Positions 8,415 to 16,574 of a stretch of DNA of 64,000 bases are shown one piece after another. The position numbers were made by a program, and so were the translations under genes. The stretch lies in NCBI RefSeq assembly GCF_035825295.1, contig NZ_JAYMGI010000002.1, positions 6,253,501 to 6,317,500 on the forward strand. The letters are read 5' to 3'. The notes below the pieces were generated by a model, which was given only the letters and a program-made list of their open reading frames with translations, searched no databases and had not been told where the DNA came from. Position 1 is the first letter of the stretch. The number at the start of each line of letters is the position of its first letter. Source of the DNA: Actinacidiphila sp. DG2A-62 (GTDB taxonomy: Bacteria > Actinomycetota > Actinomycetes > Streptomycetales > Streptomycetaceae).

Positions 8415-8549
8415 TAAGGCGGGGTGAAACAACACTTGTCCGAGATCTCTTTTAGGGGATTCCTTGCCGGTCAGAGGCGAATCCCCGGCGGAGCGTTGCA
8501 CCCAGTTTCACTACCGAGCACTGAAGTAGGGTTTGCCACGCTGCTCAAG

Positions 8550-9830
8550 TCATTCCTCGGGCGTCTGCTCTCCGCGCGGGAAGGAGTCGATCCGTTCTGA
8601 GCTGTCGGCGCTGAAGGCGTAGATTGCAGCGTGTTCGGAAACGGCAGCCGGGGGTGGGGCGGCCGAAGTCCGCGCTCTGGGCAGTGCGATGCCCTGAGCG
8701 TGAGCGGCCGTCCCCGGGCGCAACGTCCACGGTACGGGGCTTGTGTCCGTCAGCCACTCATTTTTCAGCAGAAGCTGGACGATGAGCCCCCGCAACGCGC
8801 GGTCCACGTCCCAGCCCAATCCCGAGCACAACTGGGCGTAGGAGGGCCCGTGCCCGTGGGCGGCACGGAAAGCCACAGTGAACTCAGCTGCTTGCGGGCC
8901 GCGGTGAGGATGTGCGTCTTTCCACTCCCCGTATGCTTCTTTGATGCGTTTGGGGAAGAACTGTGGCCTCATGGGCACCATGAACGCCGAGGCGACCCGC
9001 TCCTGGGGGAGAACGCACTGAGTACAGCGCTCGACGGTCTCAATGTGCCGTTGCAACGCGGGGGTCGCCGCTGTCTTCCACTCCGTCCACACATCGGCGT
9101 CGAACCGAAACGCCGGCGGCGCGGCGGTGACGGATGATTCTGGGCACCCGGTGGGATCTACTGCCCGCTCCTCTTCAGTAGGGCGACGCATGCCCGAGAG
9201 GTGGCGTACGGCGGGATCAAGCAGGTAACCATCCGTAGAAAATTCCGCGAGGAATCCACTTGATTTGAGATTGGGCAGGGCTTCTCGACACGAATCAGGA
9301 AGGTCGGATGGGATCTCCCCTACCAGTTTGGACGTGCTGTGGGCTGCGAGGAATAGGCTCGCCAGCCGCGCGGCGGGAGGAAGTTTCCTGACCGGCTTGG
9401 CCGATAGGACCCGAGCAGTCCAGCCGGACACCCGGGAGCGCACGTTCTTTCCGAAGGGCAGAGGATGGCCCGTTTCCCTCTCAAGATCGGGGACGGTGAT
9501 GGGCAGGGGCGTTGTTGGATCGCCGTCGAGCAGGGCGGCGTCAATCTGCCAGCCGAGTGCACGAAGCGCGTCAACAGCGCCGCGGGCATCGGTGAGGCGT
9601 AGGGCTGAAAGGTCCGCTCCGATGACGTTGCCGACACCACCGCGCGCGGCTCGGATGGCCACGACCACGCAGAGGAGCTGGGATTCGGCGGTGTCCAGCG
9701 GCAGCGAAGCTGCGTAGCTCAACAAGGTCCGCGCGGCCTCTCCTTGCTGAGAGGTCAAGAGGAACGGCCTCTTTGGCGGCGCGGCAGGGGCGGCACTGGC
9801 CGCGATGGGGCTGGATGCTGTGTCTGGCAC
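8550..9830 (-). CDS. Hypothetical protein, 426 residues
   Basis: A GTG-started protein of 426 residues that I do not recognise. The N-terminal 160 residues look globular and helical (LDTAESQLLCVVVAIRAARG); the middle has LFLAAHSTSKLVGEIPSDLP; a CTQC pair in the second half and the basic segment MRPQFFPKRIKEAYGEW suggest a possible metal or nucleic-acid contact; the end is Pro/Ala-rich. GYLLDPAVRHLSG hints at a winged-helix-like region, but I cannot assign one. It is transcribed alone on the minus strand, diverging from the DUF317 gene at 10112 across a 281-bp promoter region. Accessory gene of unknown function. Confidence 0.65.
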   Translation of the reverse strand: MPDTASSPIAASAAPAAPPKRPFLLTSQQGEAARTLLSYAASLPLDTAESQLLCVVVAIRAARGGVGNVIGADLSALRLTDARGAVDALRALGWQIDAALLDGDPTTPLPITVPDLERETGHPLPFGKNVRSRVSGWTARVLSAKPVRKLPPAARLASLFLAAHSTSKLVGEIPSDLPDSCREALPNLKSSGFLAEFSTDGYLLDPAVRHLSGMRRPTEEERAVDPTGCPESSVTAAPPAFRFDADVWTEWKTAATPALQRHIETVERCTQCVLPQERVASAFMVPMRPQFFPKRIKEAYGEWKDAHPHRGPQAAEFTVAFRAAHGHGPSYAQLCSGLGWDVDRALRGLIVQLLLKNEWLTDTSPVPWTLRPGTAAHAQGIALPRARTSAAPPPAAVSEHAAIYAFSADSSERIDSFPRGEQTPEE

Positions 9831-9997
9831 GACGGTATCAACGCGCGGGCGCGGGCTGGGGTCACCGTGGATACGCCGTCTGGCTCAGCCTGCAACGCTG
9901 ACAGCAGAATTGGACCGGCCCAGTATGCTGGCAATTTGGGCGTCTGCATGTCAAAATTGATGGAATTCTTCCGGGTAGCGCCCGGGTGACGACCCGT

Positions 9998-10033
9998 TGA
10001 CGGCGTATCAATATTTTCTGGCGATACCGTCAG
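9998..10033. promoter_or_regulatory. Imperfect inverted repeat in a divergent promoter region
   Basis: In the 281-bp gap between the divergent genes at 9830 and 10112, TGACGGCGTATC is followed by GATACCGTCA, a 10-bp inverted repeat with two extra bases on the left. It overlaps a TTGACG that could be a -35 element at 9997-10002. This could be an operator for one or both genes; no regulator can be assigned. Confidence 0.3.
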
Positions 10034-10111
10034 TGGTGTGCGGAGAACACATCCCGTCGCTCGACCGAAGGCCGACGCTGCCCATCCCGAGTTCTGGAGC
10101 CGCCCCTGTCC

Positions 10112-10819
10112 ATGTTCTGGTCGCCCGTGGGCGACGTCCGCTTCCTGACCAGCCCGCGCTATCTTGCCGGTGACGACGGGGCGTTGGCCGATCAGGTCTG
10201 CGCCTCCCTCGCCGATGCCGGCTGGTCTTGTTGGACCACCTCTCGTCAAACTCTTCTGCTCGCCGCGCCCAGCCAGCTCGTCAGCGCCGAATGGGTTTTG
10301 CCCGACCAGCCCATGCTGCTGGGCGATCTGCCTGTGGCCTGGCGTGTATCGGCCCGTGCTGAGCCTGCGCGGCGAAGAGCGTCCTGGAACGCCTACCTCA
10401 CCACCGGGTTGCCTGGTGAAGTCGTCGTCGCGTTCGCGTTGGCCGCTGACGCTGGCGTACAGGCTTCTGGATCGGGTGGGCCCGAGACCGTAGTCGACGA
10501 GTTGTTGGGGGCGGGCTGGTCGCCGGACCCGGTCCATCCCGACAGTTCGGTCTGGGACCCCCACTTGGTCGCCTGCTTCACTCTGCGCGCGCTTCCTGAC
10601 GGTATTTGGGACGAGGATCCGACCCTCCACCTGTCTGGTTGGCAGGCGTGGGCCGAACCCGAGTCCGGTGCTTCCTACCTGTGGTGCGCCGCCTTCAGCC
10701 ACTCCACTCCGCACGCGCTTGTGGCGGCCTTTGCTGCCGCGCTCAGCGCCCCCCGCCCCGTTATCCGCCGCCTCATTCCCGTCCTCGGCCGACGCTTGAT
10801 CACGGTGACCCCTACCTAG
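10112..10819 (+). CDS. DUF317 domain protein (two copies)
   Basis: A 235-residue protein with the DUF317 signature SPRYLAGDD at residues 14-22, followed by repeated units (SLADAGWSCWTTSRQTLLL and ELLGAGWSPDPVHPDSSVWD; paired halves ending in VVAFALAADA and LVAAFAAALSA). This two-copy layout is typical of the family. There is no signal peptide or membrane helix. It diverges from the 426-residue hypothetical gene and is followed by a hairpin terminator at 10841. The family's role is unknown. Its presence beside the mobilisation block agrees with the habit of DUF317 genes to cluster on Streptomyces integrative elements. Confidence 0.75.
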   Translation: MFWSPVGDVRFLTSPRYLAGDDGALADQVCASLADAGWSCWTTSRQTLLLAAPSQLVSAEWVLPDQPMLLGDLPVAWRVSARAEPARRRASWNAYLTTGLPGEVVVAFALAADAGVQASGSGGPETVVDELLGAGWSPDPVHPDSSVWDPHLVACFTLRALPDGIWDEDPTLHLSGWQAWAEPESGASYLWCAAFSHSTPHALVAAFAAALSAPRPVIRRLIPVLGRRLITVTPT

Positions 10820-10840
10820 CGCGCACCTCCGAGTAGATGA

Positions 10841-10880
10841 GGGGCGTGGTGCGAGCCATCGGCGGCTGGCGCCACGCCCC
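10841..10880. terminator. Bidirectional hairpin terminator
   Basis: GGGGCGTGG at 10841-10849 pairs perfectly with CCACGCCCC at 10872-10880, and TTTCTCTT follows on the plus strand. It sits between the converging DUF317 gene and the 168-residue minus-strand gene. Confidence 0.65.
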
Positions 10881-10928
10881 TTTCTCTTGTGTTGGCGTCA
10901 ACTGGGTTTGAGAATGCCGACCAGCGGA

Positions 10929-11435
10929 TCAGTCGGTAAAGACAGTTCCGGAGAATGTTCCGTCGAATCCTTCTGCTGCGAGACCTTCGTCCTTGGTGGT
11001 GAAGACGTGCTGGACATGGCCACGTGTTTTTTCGTACCAGGTGCCGGTCAGGGCCGGTTCGTGGAATTCGTGAGCGCTGCGGCAACGCAGCCATACGTCC
11101 GGTCCTATGCACAGTACGAGCCAGTCGCGGTCGACTCCGCACTCCGGGCACGTGCGGATGGTGCCGTCGACCTCCAGGGGGGCCGGGTGACGCGTCATCT
11201 GGCCGGCGAACCCCTCTGCTTCAGGGAGTTGCAAGGTCGGAGGAAGGAAGCCCTCGCCGGGTTCGGCCGGTTGGGTGTCGTGGGCGGTCTCCAGGTGGGC
11301 CTGGTCGATCAGGCTGCGGAGTTCCTGCGGGCCGGGGGCCAGGAGGTTGGCGGCCTGGCGAAGGAACTCCTGCTGTTCGGCCTCTAGACCTCTGTAGCGG
11401 CGCCGGTTGAACATGCCCCTCCCATCGTTGCCCAT
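10929..11435 (-). CDS. Hypothetical protein with a CPECG zinc-ribbon-like motif
   Basis: A 168-residue protein, last gene of the minus-strand mobilisation operon, starting 55 bases after the relaxase stop. The N-terminus is basic and helical (NRRRYRGLEAEQQEFLRQAANLL). The middle holds CPECG, with a further cysteine in WLRCRSAHEF, which resembles a small zinc ribbon. No catalytic motif is recognisable. It may be a DNA-binding accessory protein of transfer, but that is inference from position. Confidence 0.6.
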   Translation of the reverse strand: MGNDGRGMFNRRRYRGLEAEQQEFLRQAANLLAPGPQELRSLIDQAHLETAHDTQPAEPGEGFLPPTLQLPEAEGFAGQMTRHPAPLEVDGTIRTCPECGVDRDWLVLCIGPDVWLRCRSAHEFHEPALTGTWYEKTRGHVQHVFTTKDEGLAAEGFDGTFSGTVFTD

Positions 11436-11490
11436 GCGGTATGCATTTCATTGTTTCCCAGGTGAGCGGTGAATTCCAGGCATGCCTTTG

Positions 11491-13203
11491 TCAGAGAGAG
11501 CGGGTTTGCTGGTGGGTATCCGGTTTACTCTGGGGCTTGGGTGCGGCGGGGCCGGCGGGTCGGGGCGGATGGGGAGCGGTCGGATCGGCGGGGAGACCGG
11601 CGGTGCGGCGCAGGCGCCAGAGGAGCACGTCGCTGACGGACTGCGCCGTGCTCAGTTCGCGCCGCGCGGCTGCTTCGGCGAGGAGTTCGGCGGGACGGCG
11701 GCCGACGACCTCGATGTCGGTGAGGGTGGCTGCCAGCGCGTACCAGCCGGGTTCGGACAGGATCTGTTCGGCGAGGTCGGGGAGCGCTTCGCGCACGGCT
11801 GCCGCCTGCCGGTCCCGGACCGGCGCCGGGAGCGACTGGCCTCGCTGGCGTGCGGCGCGAAGGGGCCGGTCGGCGGCGCCGCGGTAGGCGGCGCGCAGGT
11901 GTTCGGCTGCTTGGCGAGCGGCGGCTGCCTGCTGGGCGTGCCGCTTTCGGCTGTGCCACAGGGCGGTCGCGGTGACGAGGAAGAACAGCATGTCGATGGC
12001 CATGGCGGTGCCGGCACCGTCCTCGCCGCGGCCCAGCGCGGGCCCGGAGTAGACCAGGTCGCGGGCCGCCCGGCGCAGTGCCCGCGCGTGCTGGCGCTCG
12101 GCGCGGATGTGGGAGCGCGTCGCCCGCTCGAACGTTTGGGCTGCCTCACGCAGGTGTTGCCGGGTGTGGGCGGCCGAGGTCAGGGCGAGTGCGTCCAGGA
12201 TTTCTCCGGTGGCGGCGATCTGCGCTGCCGCTGCCCCGTCGCTTCCCTGGTCGATGAGGAGGATCGCCGCCCACGCTGCTTCGGCGGTTCGGCGACGAGC
12301 TGGGGCCGGCCGCAGCCTGGAGCGCCCGGATGCCGGCGACGAGGATCGCCCGGTGGCCTCGTGGCCGCTGGGGTCGGCGAAGCGCTGCCGGACCCGGGGC
12401 AGCGACAAATCGGGCGCGAGGGATGAGCCGGAGTAGAAGACCGGCTCGCCCTGGGCGGTCAGGTCGTCGGGCAGGGCGACGCTGAAGCCGGACAGATCGC
12501 CGGAGGGCATCACCTTGGTGCGGACCAGCAGCCCGGCGTCGCCCAGCCGGGTGAAGAACTCCTGCTCACTGTCCGTTCCGGCAGCGGCACGGCGTACGGC
12601 TTCACGCAGTTCCTCGCGCGCCGTGCGCTCGCGCCCGGTGCGCTTGGCCTTGTGGAGTTCGGCGCTGGTGGGTCGTTTGGCCGCGGTCTTGTCGCCGGTG
12701 GTGAGCTGTCGCAGCCCGTAGGCGACTTCGAGCAGACGCGCTTCGGCCTGGGCGCGGGATGCGTCGTTGTGGAGGTCGGGCCTGTAGCCGTCCTCGCGGA
12801 CCACGGTGGCGATGATGTGGATGTGGTCGTCGGCGTGACGGACCGCCGCCCACCGGCATCCGGCGCCGTCACCGGGGTCGATACCGGTGGCGGCCACGAT
12901 GCGGCGCGCGATGTCCGCCCAGTGGCCGTCCGGCAGGGTGGGGTCTTCGGGTGCGTTGCGGACCGACATGTGCCACACGTGCCGGGCCGGACGGCGCACC
13001 GGTTCGAGGGCGGCGACGGGCTGGTCGAGCAGGATTTGGAGCGCCTTCAGCGTCGCCGCCGGGTCACGGCCCGGGTCCGGGGCCATGCCGTCGAAGGAGG
13101 CGACCAGGTGGGGATCGGTGTGCTCCTCGGCCTCGCCCGGCCCGTAGAGGTAGGACAGCAGGCCGTAGGTGTTGGCACCGCGTTTGTGGATGTGCGGAAT
13201 CAC
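11491..13203 (-). CDS. Relaxase / mobilisation nuclease
   Basis: A 570-residue relaxase that would nick the element at oriT and lead the strand during conjugative transfer. The N-terminus has IPHIHKRGANTYGLLSYLYGPG and the conserved HVWHMSVRN. The metal-binding histidine motif is HADDHIHIIATV, with H123, H127 and H129. A catalytic tyrosine is expected in the N-terminal segment (candidates lie in NTYGLLSYLYG). The C-terminal 250 residues are a helical, Ala/Arg-rich region including a hydrophobic stretch near AIDMLFFLVTATALW, possibly a membrane contact. MobC lies immediately upstream in the same operon. The layout is that of MOB-type mobilisation modules rather than TraB-only actinomycete elements. 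Confidence 0.85.
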   Translation of the reverse strand: MIPHIHKRGANTYGLLSYLYGPGEAEEHTDPHLVASFDGMAPDPGRDPAATLKALQILLDQPVAALEPVRRPARHVWHMSVRNAPEDPTLPDGHWADIARRIVAATGIDPGDGAGCRWAAVRHADDHIHIIATVVREDGYRPDLHNDASRAQAEARLLEVAYGLRQLTTGDKTAAKRPTSAELHKAKRTGRERTAREELREAVRRAAAGTDSEQEFFTRLGDAGLLVRTKVMPSGDLSGFSVALPDDLTAQGEPVFYSGSSLAPDLSLPRVRQRFADPSGHEATGRSSSPASGRSRLRPAPARRRTAEAAWAAILLIDQGSDGAAAAQIAATGEILDALALTSAAHTRQHLREAAQTFERATRSHIRAERQHARALRRAARDLVYSGPALGRGEDGAGTAMAIDMLFFLVTATALWHSRKRHAQQAAAARQAAEHLRAAYRGAADRPLRAARQRGQSLPAPVRDRQAAAVREALPDLAEQILSEPGWYALAATLTDIEVVGRRPAELLAEAAARRELSTAQSVSDVLLWRLRRTAGLPADPTAPHPPRPAGPAAPKPQSKPDTHQQTRSL

Positions 13204-13225
13204 AGGCTTCGCCTGCCAGTGTTGG

Positions 13226-13864
13226 TCACGTGCGCTCCAGGAGCCGGTCGGTGGCGTCCTGGACCCGCTGGACGGCCCGGTGGACGGCGGCGATCACGGC
13301 GTCGGTTTCGGCCGGCTGGCCGCCGGAGTTGATCGCGCGGGCGACTTGGTTGAGGTTGTTCCCGACCTGTCCCAGGTGCCGGCGGGCAGCGAACAGCTCG
13401 GTCACCAGCTCTCGTTGCCCGGCGACCGCTGCAGCGGCGGACTGAGCGTCGGCCGCGGCAGCGCTGCCGGCACGGGCCAGGAACGCCGGGAGGCTCGCGC
13501 CGACAGCACGGGCTGCGGCGCTGAGATGGGCGTGTTCCGCCTCGTTGAGGCGGACGCTGCACACGTAGGAGCGCTTCTGGGCGGGCGGCTTGGGGTAGCG
13601 CTTGCGGGTACGCGGGGAAGTGGCGCGGACTCGGCTCGCACGCGGCTTGATCGTCCCCTCCGGCTGCGGTCCGCCCTCGGCCGCTGCTTCTCCGGTCGGC
13701 GCCCCCCGGCGCTGACCGGCTCCCGCCACCCCCGGGGCGGGAGACTGCCACGGCGCCTTCCCCGACGGGGAAGAGTGTCTTGACGGATATCTTGCTCGCG
13801 TGCGACGGGGCTTCTTCTGCTGCGGCGGCTCGTCGCCCGGCGGTGTTTTCTCGGGGTTCGTCAC
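13226..13864 (-). CDS. mobC: MobC-like relaxosome accessory protein
   Basis: A 212-residue protein. I chose the GTG at 13864, which overlaps the upstream stop (GTGA) and follows AAGGA, over a longer in-frame start at 14050. The first 110 residues are basic and disordered. The folded part begins near SYVCSVRLNEAEHAHL and carries the MobC hallmark RRHLGQVGNNLNQVARAIN. MobC proteins help the relaxase to melt and bind oriT. The stop is 22 bases before the relaxase start. The assignment is firm for family, less so for the exact N-terminus. Confidence 0.82.
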   Translation of the reverse strand: MTNPEKTPPGDEPPQQKKPRRTRARYPSRHSSPSGKAPWQSPAPGVAGAGQRRGAPTGEAAAEGGPQPEGTIKPRASRVRATSPRTRKRYPKPPAQKRSYVCSVRLNEAEHAHLSAAARAVGASLPAFLARAGSAAAADAQSAAAAVAGQRELVTELFAARRHLGQVGNNLNQVARAINSGGQPAETDAVIAAVHRAVQRVQDATDRLLERT

Positions 13865-14094
13865 CGTCTGCGGTTCCTTCGGGCGAGGACCTGGTGCTGC
13901 ACTCGGGCGGCGAGGTCCAGCATCGCGGCGGGACCGTTGAGTACGTCGACGCGTCCATGGGGGCGCTGCTGGACGAGAAACTGGCCGCTCGGGGTGGGCA
14001 GCGCGGCGTTGAGGAGGCCGTAACGCATCAGTACCTCGGCCCAGGCGCACGCCTCGGACCAGGTCGACGCTCGTCGGACGCCATGAGGGGGCAT
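13861..14094 (-). CDS. Small hypothetical protein of the mobilisation operon
   Basis: A 77-residue protein with ATG at 14094 behind GGAGATAAGGAC and a stop overlapping the MobC GTG by four bases, so it is very likely translated as part of the operon. Sequence features: WSEACAWAEVLMRYGLLNAAL near the N-terminus, and LNGPAAMLDLAARVQHQVLARR at the basic end. No family recognised; probably a small DNA- or protein-binding helical protein. Confidence 0.6.
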   Translation of the reverse strand: MPPHGVRRASTWSEACAWAEVLMRYGLLNAALPTPSGQFLVQQRPHGRVDVLNGPAAMLDLAARVQHQVLARRNRRR

Positions 14095-14119
14095 GTCCTT
14101 ATCTCCATGGTGAATGGGG

Positions 14120-14143
14120 GCGGCCCGGCCGGAGCCGGGCCGC
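14120..14143. repeat. Perfect 10-bp hairpin inside the mobilisation operon
   Basis: GCGGCCCGGC and GCCGGGCCGC are separated by CGGA in the 135-bp gap between the DUF2637 gene and the 77-residue gene. There is no T-run. It could attenuate or protect the downstream mobC-relaxase message. Confidence 0.45.
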
Positions 14144-14229
14144 CTCGCGAAGTGTCGAGGGACGGTTCGCGCGGTGACAGGCTGGCGTGTGTCCGCGGCT
14201 GGCGGTTCGCGGGGGCGGGTCTTCGCCGT

Positions 14230-15798
14230 CTAAGTCCTCCTTCTGGGGCGGGGCAGGTGCGCAAGCGCCGGATCGGCGTACAGCCGCTGCTGGAGTTCGG
14301 TGAACCGCTCGTTGCTGATTGGGACACCGGCCTGGTTCAGGTAGGGCCGCAACGCGCGCCGTGTCATCCGGCCCTCGGCCAGGGCGGCTTGGCGGGCGAT
14401 CTGCAGCAGCTGCTCAAGGTCCCCGGTCCGCGTACCGCGCTCGCGGTGTTGCGCAAAGGGCCGCGGTCCGCTTCGCGGCTGTGGTCCGCGGTCTCCGAGT
14501 GCGCGGCGGTCCTGGGCGGTGTGCTCCGGCCGGTCCGGCGGTCCGCCTGCCGCGCGGTCCGGGGCGGATGGGTTGTCCGCCGCACCGGAGAAGCGGTCCG
14601 CGTGCTCGGGGATGTTCGGACCGGTGGAGCCCGGCCGGTGCCGGTCTGCGGTTGCGGTCCGTTCGCGGTCCGCCGATCCGCCGCCTGGTTCGTGGATCGG
14701 GCGCCCGGCGGCTCGCGTGTCCCGGTCCGCGGCGCCGGCTGCTGCCGGTCCGGCGGGCACAGGTCTCGAGGGTCTCGAGGCGGACGGGGTGTCGCGGGCG
14801 TCCACGGGCGGCTCCGGGTCGGCCGGTCGGCCCGTGAACGCCCGCTGCTGCGGGGTAGGCCCCGGTGCGGCCGGTGCGGCCGGGTCCGTTGGTTCCGTCG
14901 CTGGGCGGGGTCCGGTGGGCGTGTGTGTGTTGTGTTCCTGCGCGCGATGTTCGGACCCGGCAGGGGTGCCATGGTCCGCGGGCGGTCCGGCAGTGTGTCC
15001 GCGCTCGGCGGGTGCGGCTTCGGGCAGCGACGGTTCGCGGTCCTGCGGCCGGTGGCGGTTCCCGCCGCGGTGGTCCGCGGGTCCGTGGTCCCCGTAGCGA
15101 TGCTGGGTCTGCTGGGCCGGTCCGGGCACCTGCTGGGCGGCCGGCTCGTGCTGCGGCGTACCGGACGGCTGGTCTGGTCCGTGCTGGGGCTCCCGCTCGG
15201 TGCGCAGGCCGAGTCCGGAGCCGTGGTCCGTGCGCGGGTGGCGGTGCGGGAGACGCTCGGTCCGGATGGTGCCCTCGGGGCTGGCCGGGACGGTGATCGG
15301 CGTTGTGGGACGGTCCGCGGCCCCGTGGGTGGATTGGTCGTCGGGGGCGGTGTGGTGGCGGGTGATGAGGATGTACAGGTGGACGGCGCCGGCCAGGGCG
15401 AGGGGGGCGATGGTGGACAGGACAGCGACAACGTGGTCGCCCAACCGGAGTCCGCCTGCGCGGGCCTGCTGGTTGAGGCGGACGGCGTGCAGGGCGTTCG
15501 CCCAGATGCTGGCGGTGGTCGCGGTCGCGAACAGCGTCCAGGTGTAGAGGCGGGCGCGCAGCGGGGCGGTGGACATCACGAGCAGGGCGCGGATGCCGTA
15601 GGCGATGAATCCGTCGATCACCAGCGGGAACAGGTAGCTCAGCTGGGGGCGTACGTGGATGGCGACGGCCATCTGCTGCAGCGCGTCGTACGACAGCGCG
15701 CAGCCGGCGCCGCCGAGGGCGAGGATCGCGGCCCGGTCCCACCAGCCCACCGGCGGGGTACCGGGGGCGGGGGAGGGGCCGTGGTGTGGGTCGGTCAC
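14230..15798 (-). CDS. DUF2637 membrane protein with long disordered linker
   Basis: A 522-residue protein. About residues 20-150 form four membrane helices (WWDRAAILALGGAGCALSYD, LFPLVIDGFIAYGIRALLV, LYTWTLFATATTASIWANAL, VLSTIAPLALAGAVHLYILI), the DUF2637 layout seen on Streptomyces plasmids and integrated elements and often annotated as spread-associated. Residues 155-450 are a Pro/Arg/Asp-rich linker encoded by DNA with many CGGACC hexamers. The last 60 residues (LEQLLQIARQAALAEGRMTRRALRPYL) look like a small winged-helix domain of the kind found at the C-termini of such proteins. The start overlaps the WhiB stop (ATGA). It probably acts in intramycelial plasmid spread or as a membrane-tethered regulator. 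Confidence 0.75.
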   Translation of the reverse strand: MTDPHHGPSPAPGTPPVGWWDRAAILALGGAGCALSYDALQQMAVAIHVRPQLSYLFPLVIDGFIAYGIRALLVMSTAPLRARLYTWTLFATATTASIWANALHAVRLNQQARAGGLRLGDHVVAVLSTIAPLALAGAVHLYILITRHHTAPDDQSTHGAADRPTTPITVPASPEGTIRTERLPHRHPRTDHGSGLGLRTEREPQHGPDQPSGTPQHEPAAQQVPGPAQQTQHRYGDHGPADHRGGNRHRPQDREPSLPEAAPAERGHTAGPPADHGTPAGSEHRAQEHNTHTPTGPRPATEPTDPAAPAAPGPTPQQRAFTGRPADPEPPVDARDTPSASRPSRPVPAGPAAAGAADRDTRAAGRPIHEPGGGSADRERTATADRHRPGSTGPNIPEHADRFSGAADNPSAPDRAAGGPPDRPEHTAQDRRALGDRGPQPRSGPRPFAQHRERGTRTGDLEQLLQIARQAALAEGRMTRRALRPYLNQAGVPISNERFTELQQRLYADPALAHLPRPRRRT

Positions 15799-16442
15799 GC
15801 GGCCTGCTCTGCGAGCCGGGCCTGCTCGGCGAGTTCGGCGTCGGTGGGTCCCTGCAGGGCGTCGAACTCCTCCGCGCCGGTGGTCATGTCGTCCGGGTTG
15901 GTGCCGCCGAGGTCTTCGGGGTCGTCCATGCCGGACAGGGTGTCGGCGAGGATGCCCTCCTCGAGCAGGCGGTGGCGGGCGGTGCCGAGCATGTCGCGGG
16001 CGTGTTTGACAGTGAAGCCCAAGACGCTCGCCAGCCGTTGGGCGTTCCAGCCGCGCAGGACGGCTTCCCGGGCGACGGCCCGGCGCTCCCTGCCGGACAG
16101 CTTGATGTCCCGGCCGGCGACGACCGCGTCAACGCGCTCGGCATCCAGCCGGTTGGCCGCATCCGCGTGTGTTTTCTGCCGCTCGGCTGCGGTTTGGCCG
16201 CCCCAGATTCCTTCGCGGGAGGCGGTGTCCACGGCTGCGTTCAGGCACGTGGTGATGACGGGGCAGCGTGCGCAGAGGGCTTTGGCCTGGGCGACGGCGG
16301 CGGCGTTGCGGGCGGTGGGGAAGAAGATCCGGTCGGCCTTTGTCGGGCTCAGGTCTTTGCAGGCACCGTGCCGTTGCCAGGTGGTGTCGCCGATGCCCCG
16401 CAGGTCGGTTGCGGGGGCGTCATGGGTGGTGATGTAGCGCAA
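15795..16442 (-). CDS. WhiB-family iron-sulfur regulator with C-terminal extension
   Basis: A 215-residue WhiB-like protein. The four cluster cysteines are C28 (in HGACKDL), C57, C60 and C66 (CARCPVITTC), and the turn motif GIWGG is at 78-82, so a [4Fe-4S] cluster should bind. Most WhiB proteins have 80-130 residues. Here an extra 120 residues include a basic helix-turn-helix-like segment (REAVLRGWNAQRLASVLGFT) and an acidic tail. It is in the mobilisation operon, overlapping the DUF2637 gene. It probably controls element genes or host development in response to redox state or nitric oxide; the target is unknown. Confidence 0.85.
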   Translation of the reverse strand: MRYITTHDAPATDLRGIGDTTWQRHGACKDLSPTKADRIFFPTARNAAAVAQAKALCARCPVITTCLNAAVDTASREGIWGGQTAAERQKTHADAANRLDAERVDAVVAGRDIKLSGRERRAVAREAVLRGWNAQRLASVLGFTVKHARDMLGTARHRLLEEGILADTLSGMDDPEDLGGTNPDDMTTGAEEFDALQGPTDAELAEQARLAEQAA

Positions 16443-16574
16443 GTGGTGGCTCCGTGGTGCGGGTTCGGCCGGGCGGCAGCGCAGGGGCGCAGGGCATGCC
16501 CGGTCGGGGCAGGGGAGGTGGAGGTGAGGGTGCCGGGCGGGCTGCGCCCGCGGGTGAAGGGGCAGGGCGGCGGG

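Noticed and set aside
13780..16437. 885-codon plus-strand frame through the mobilisation operon
   Set aside because: Arg/Gly/Val-rich composition; it is opposite MobC, DUF2637 and WhiB, all well supported on the minus strand.
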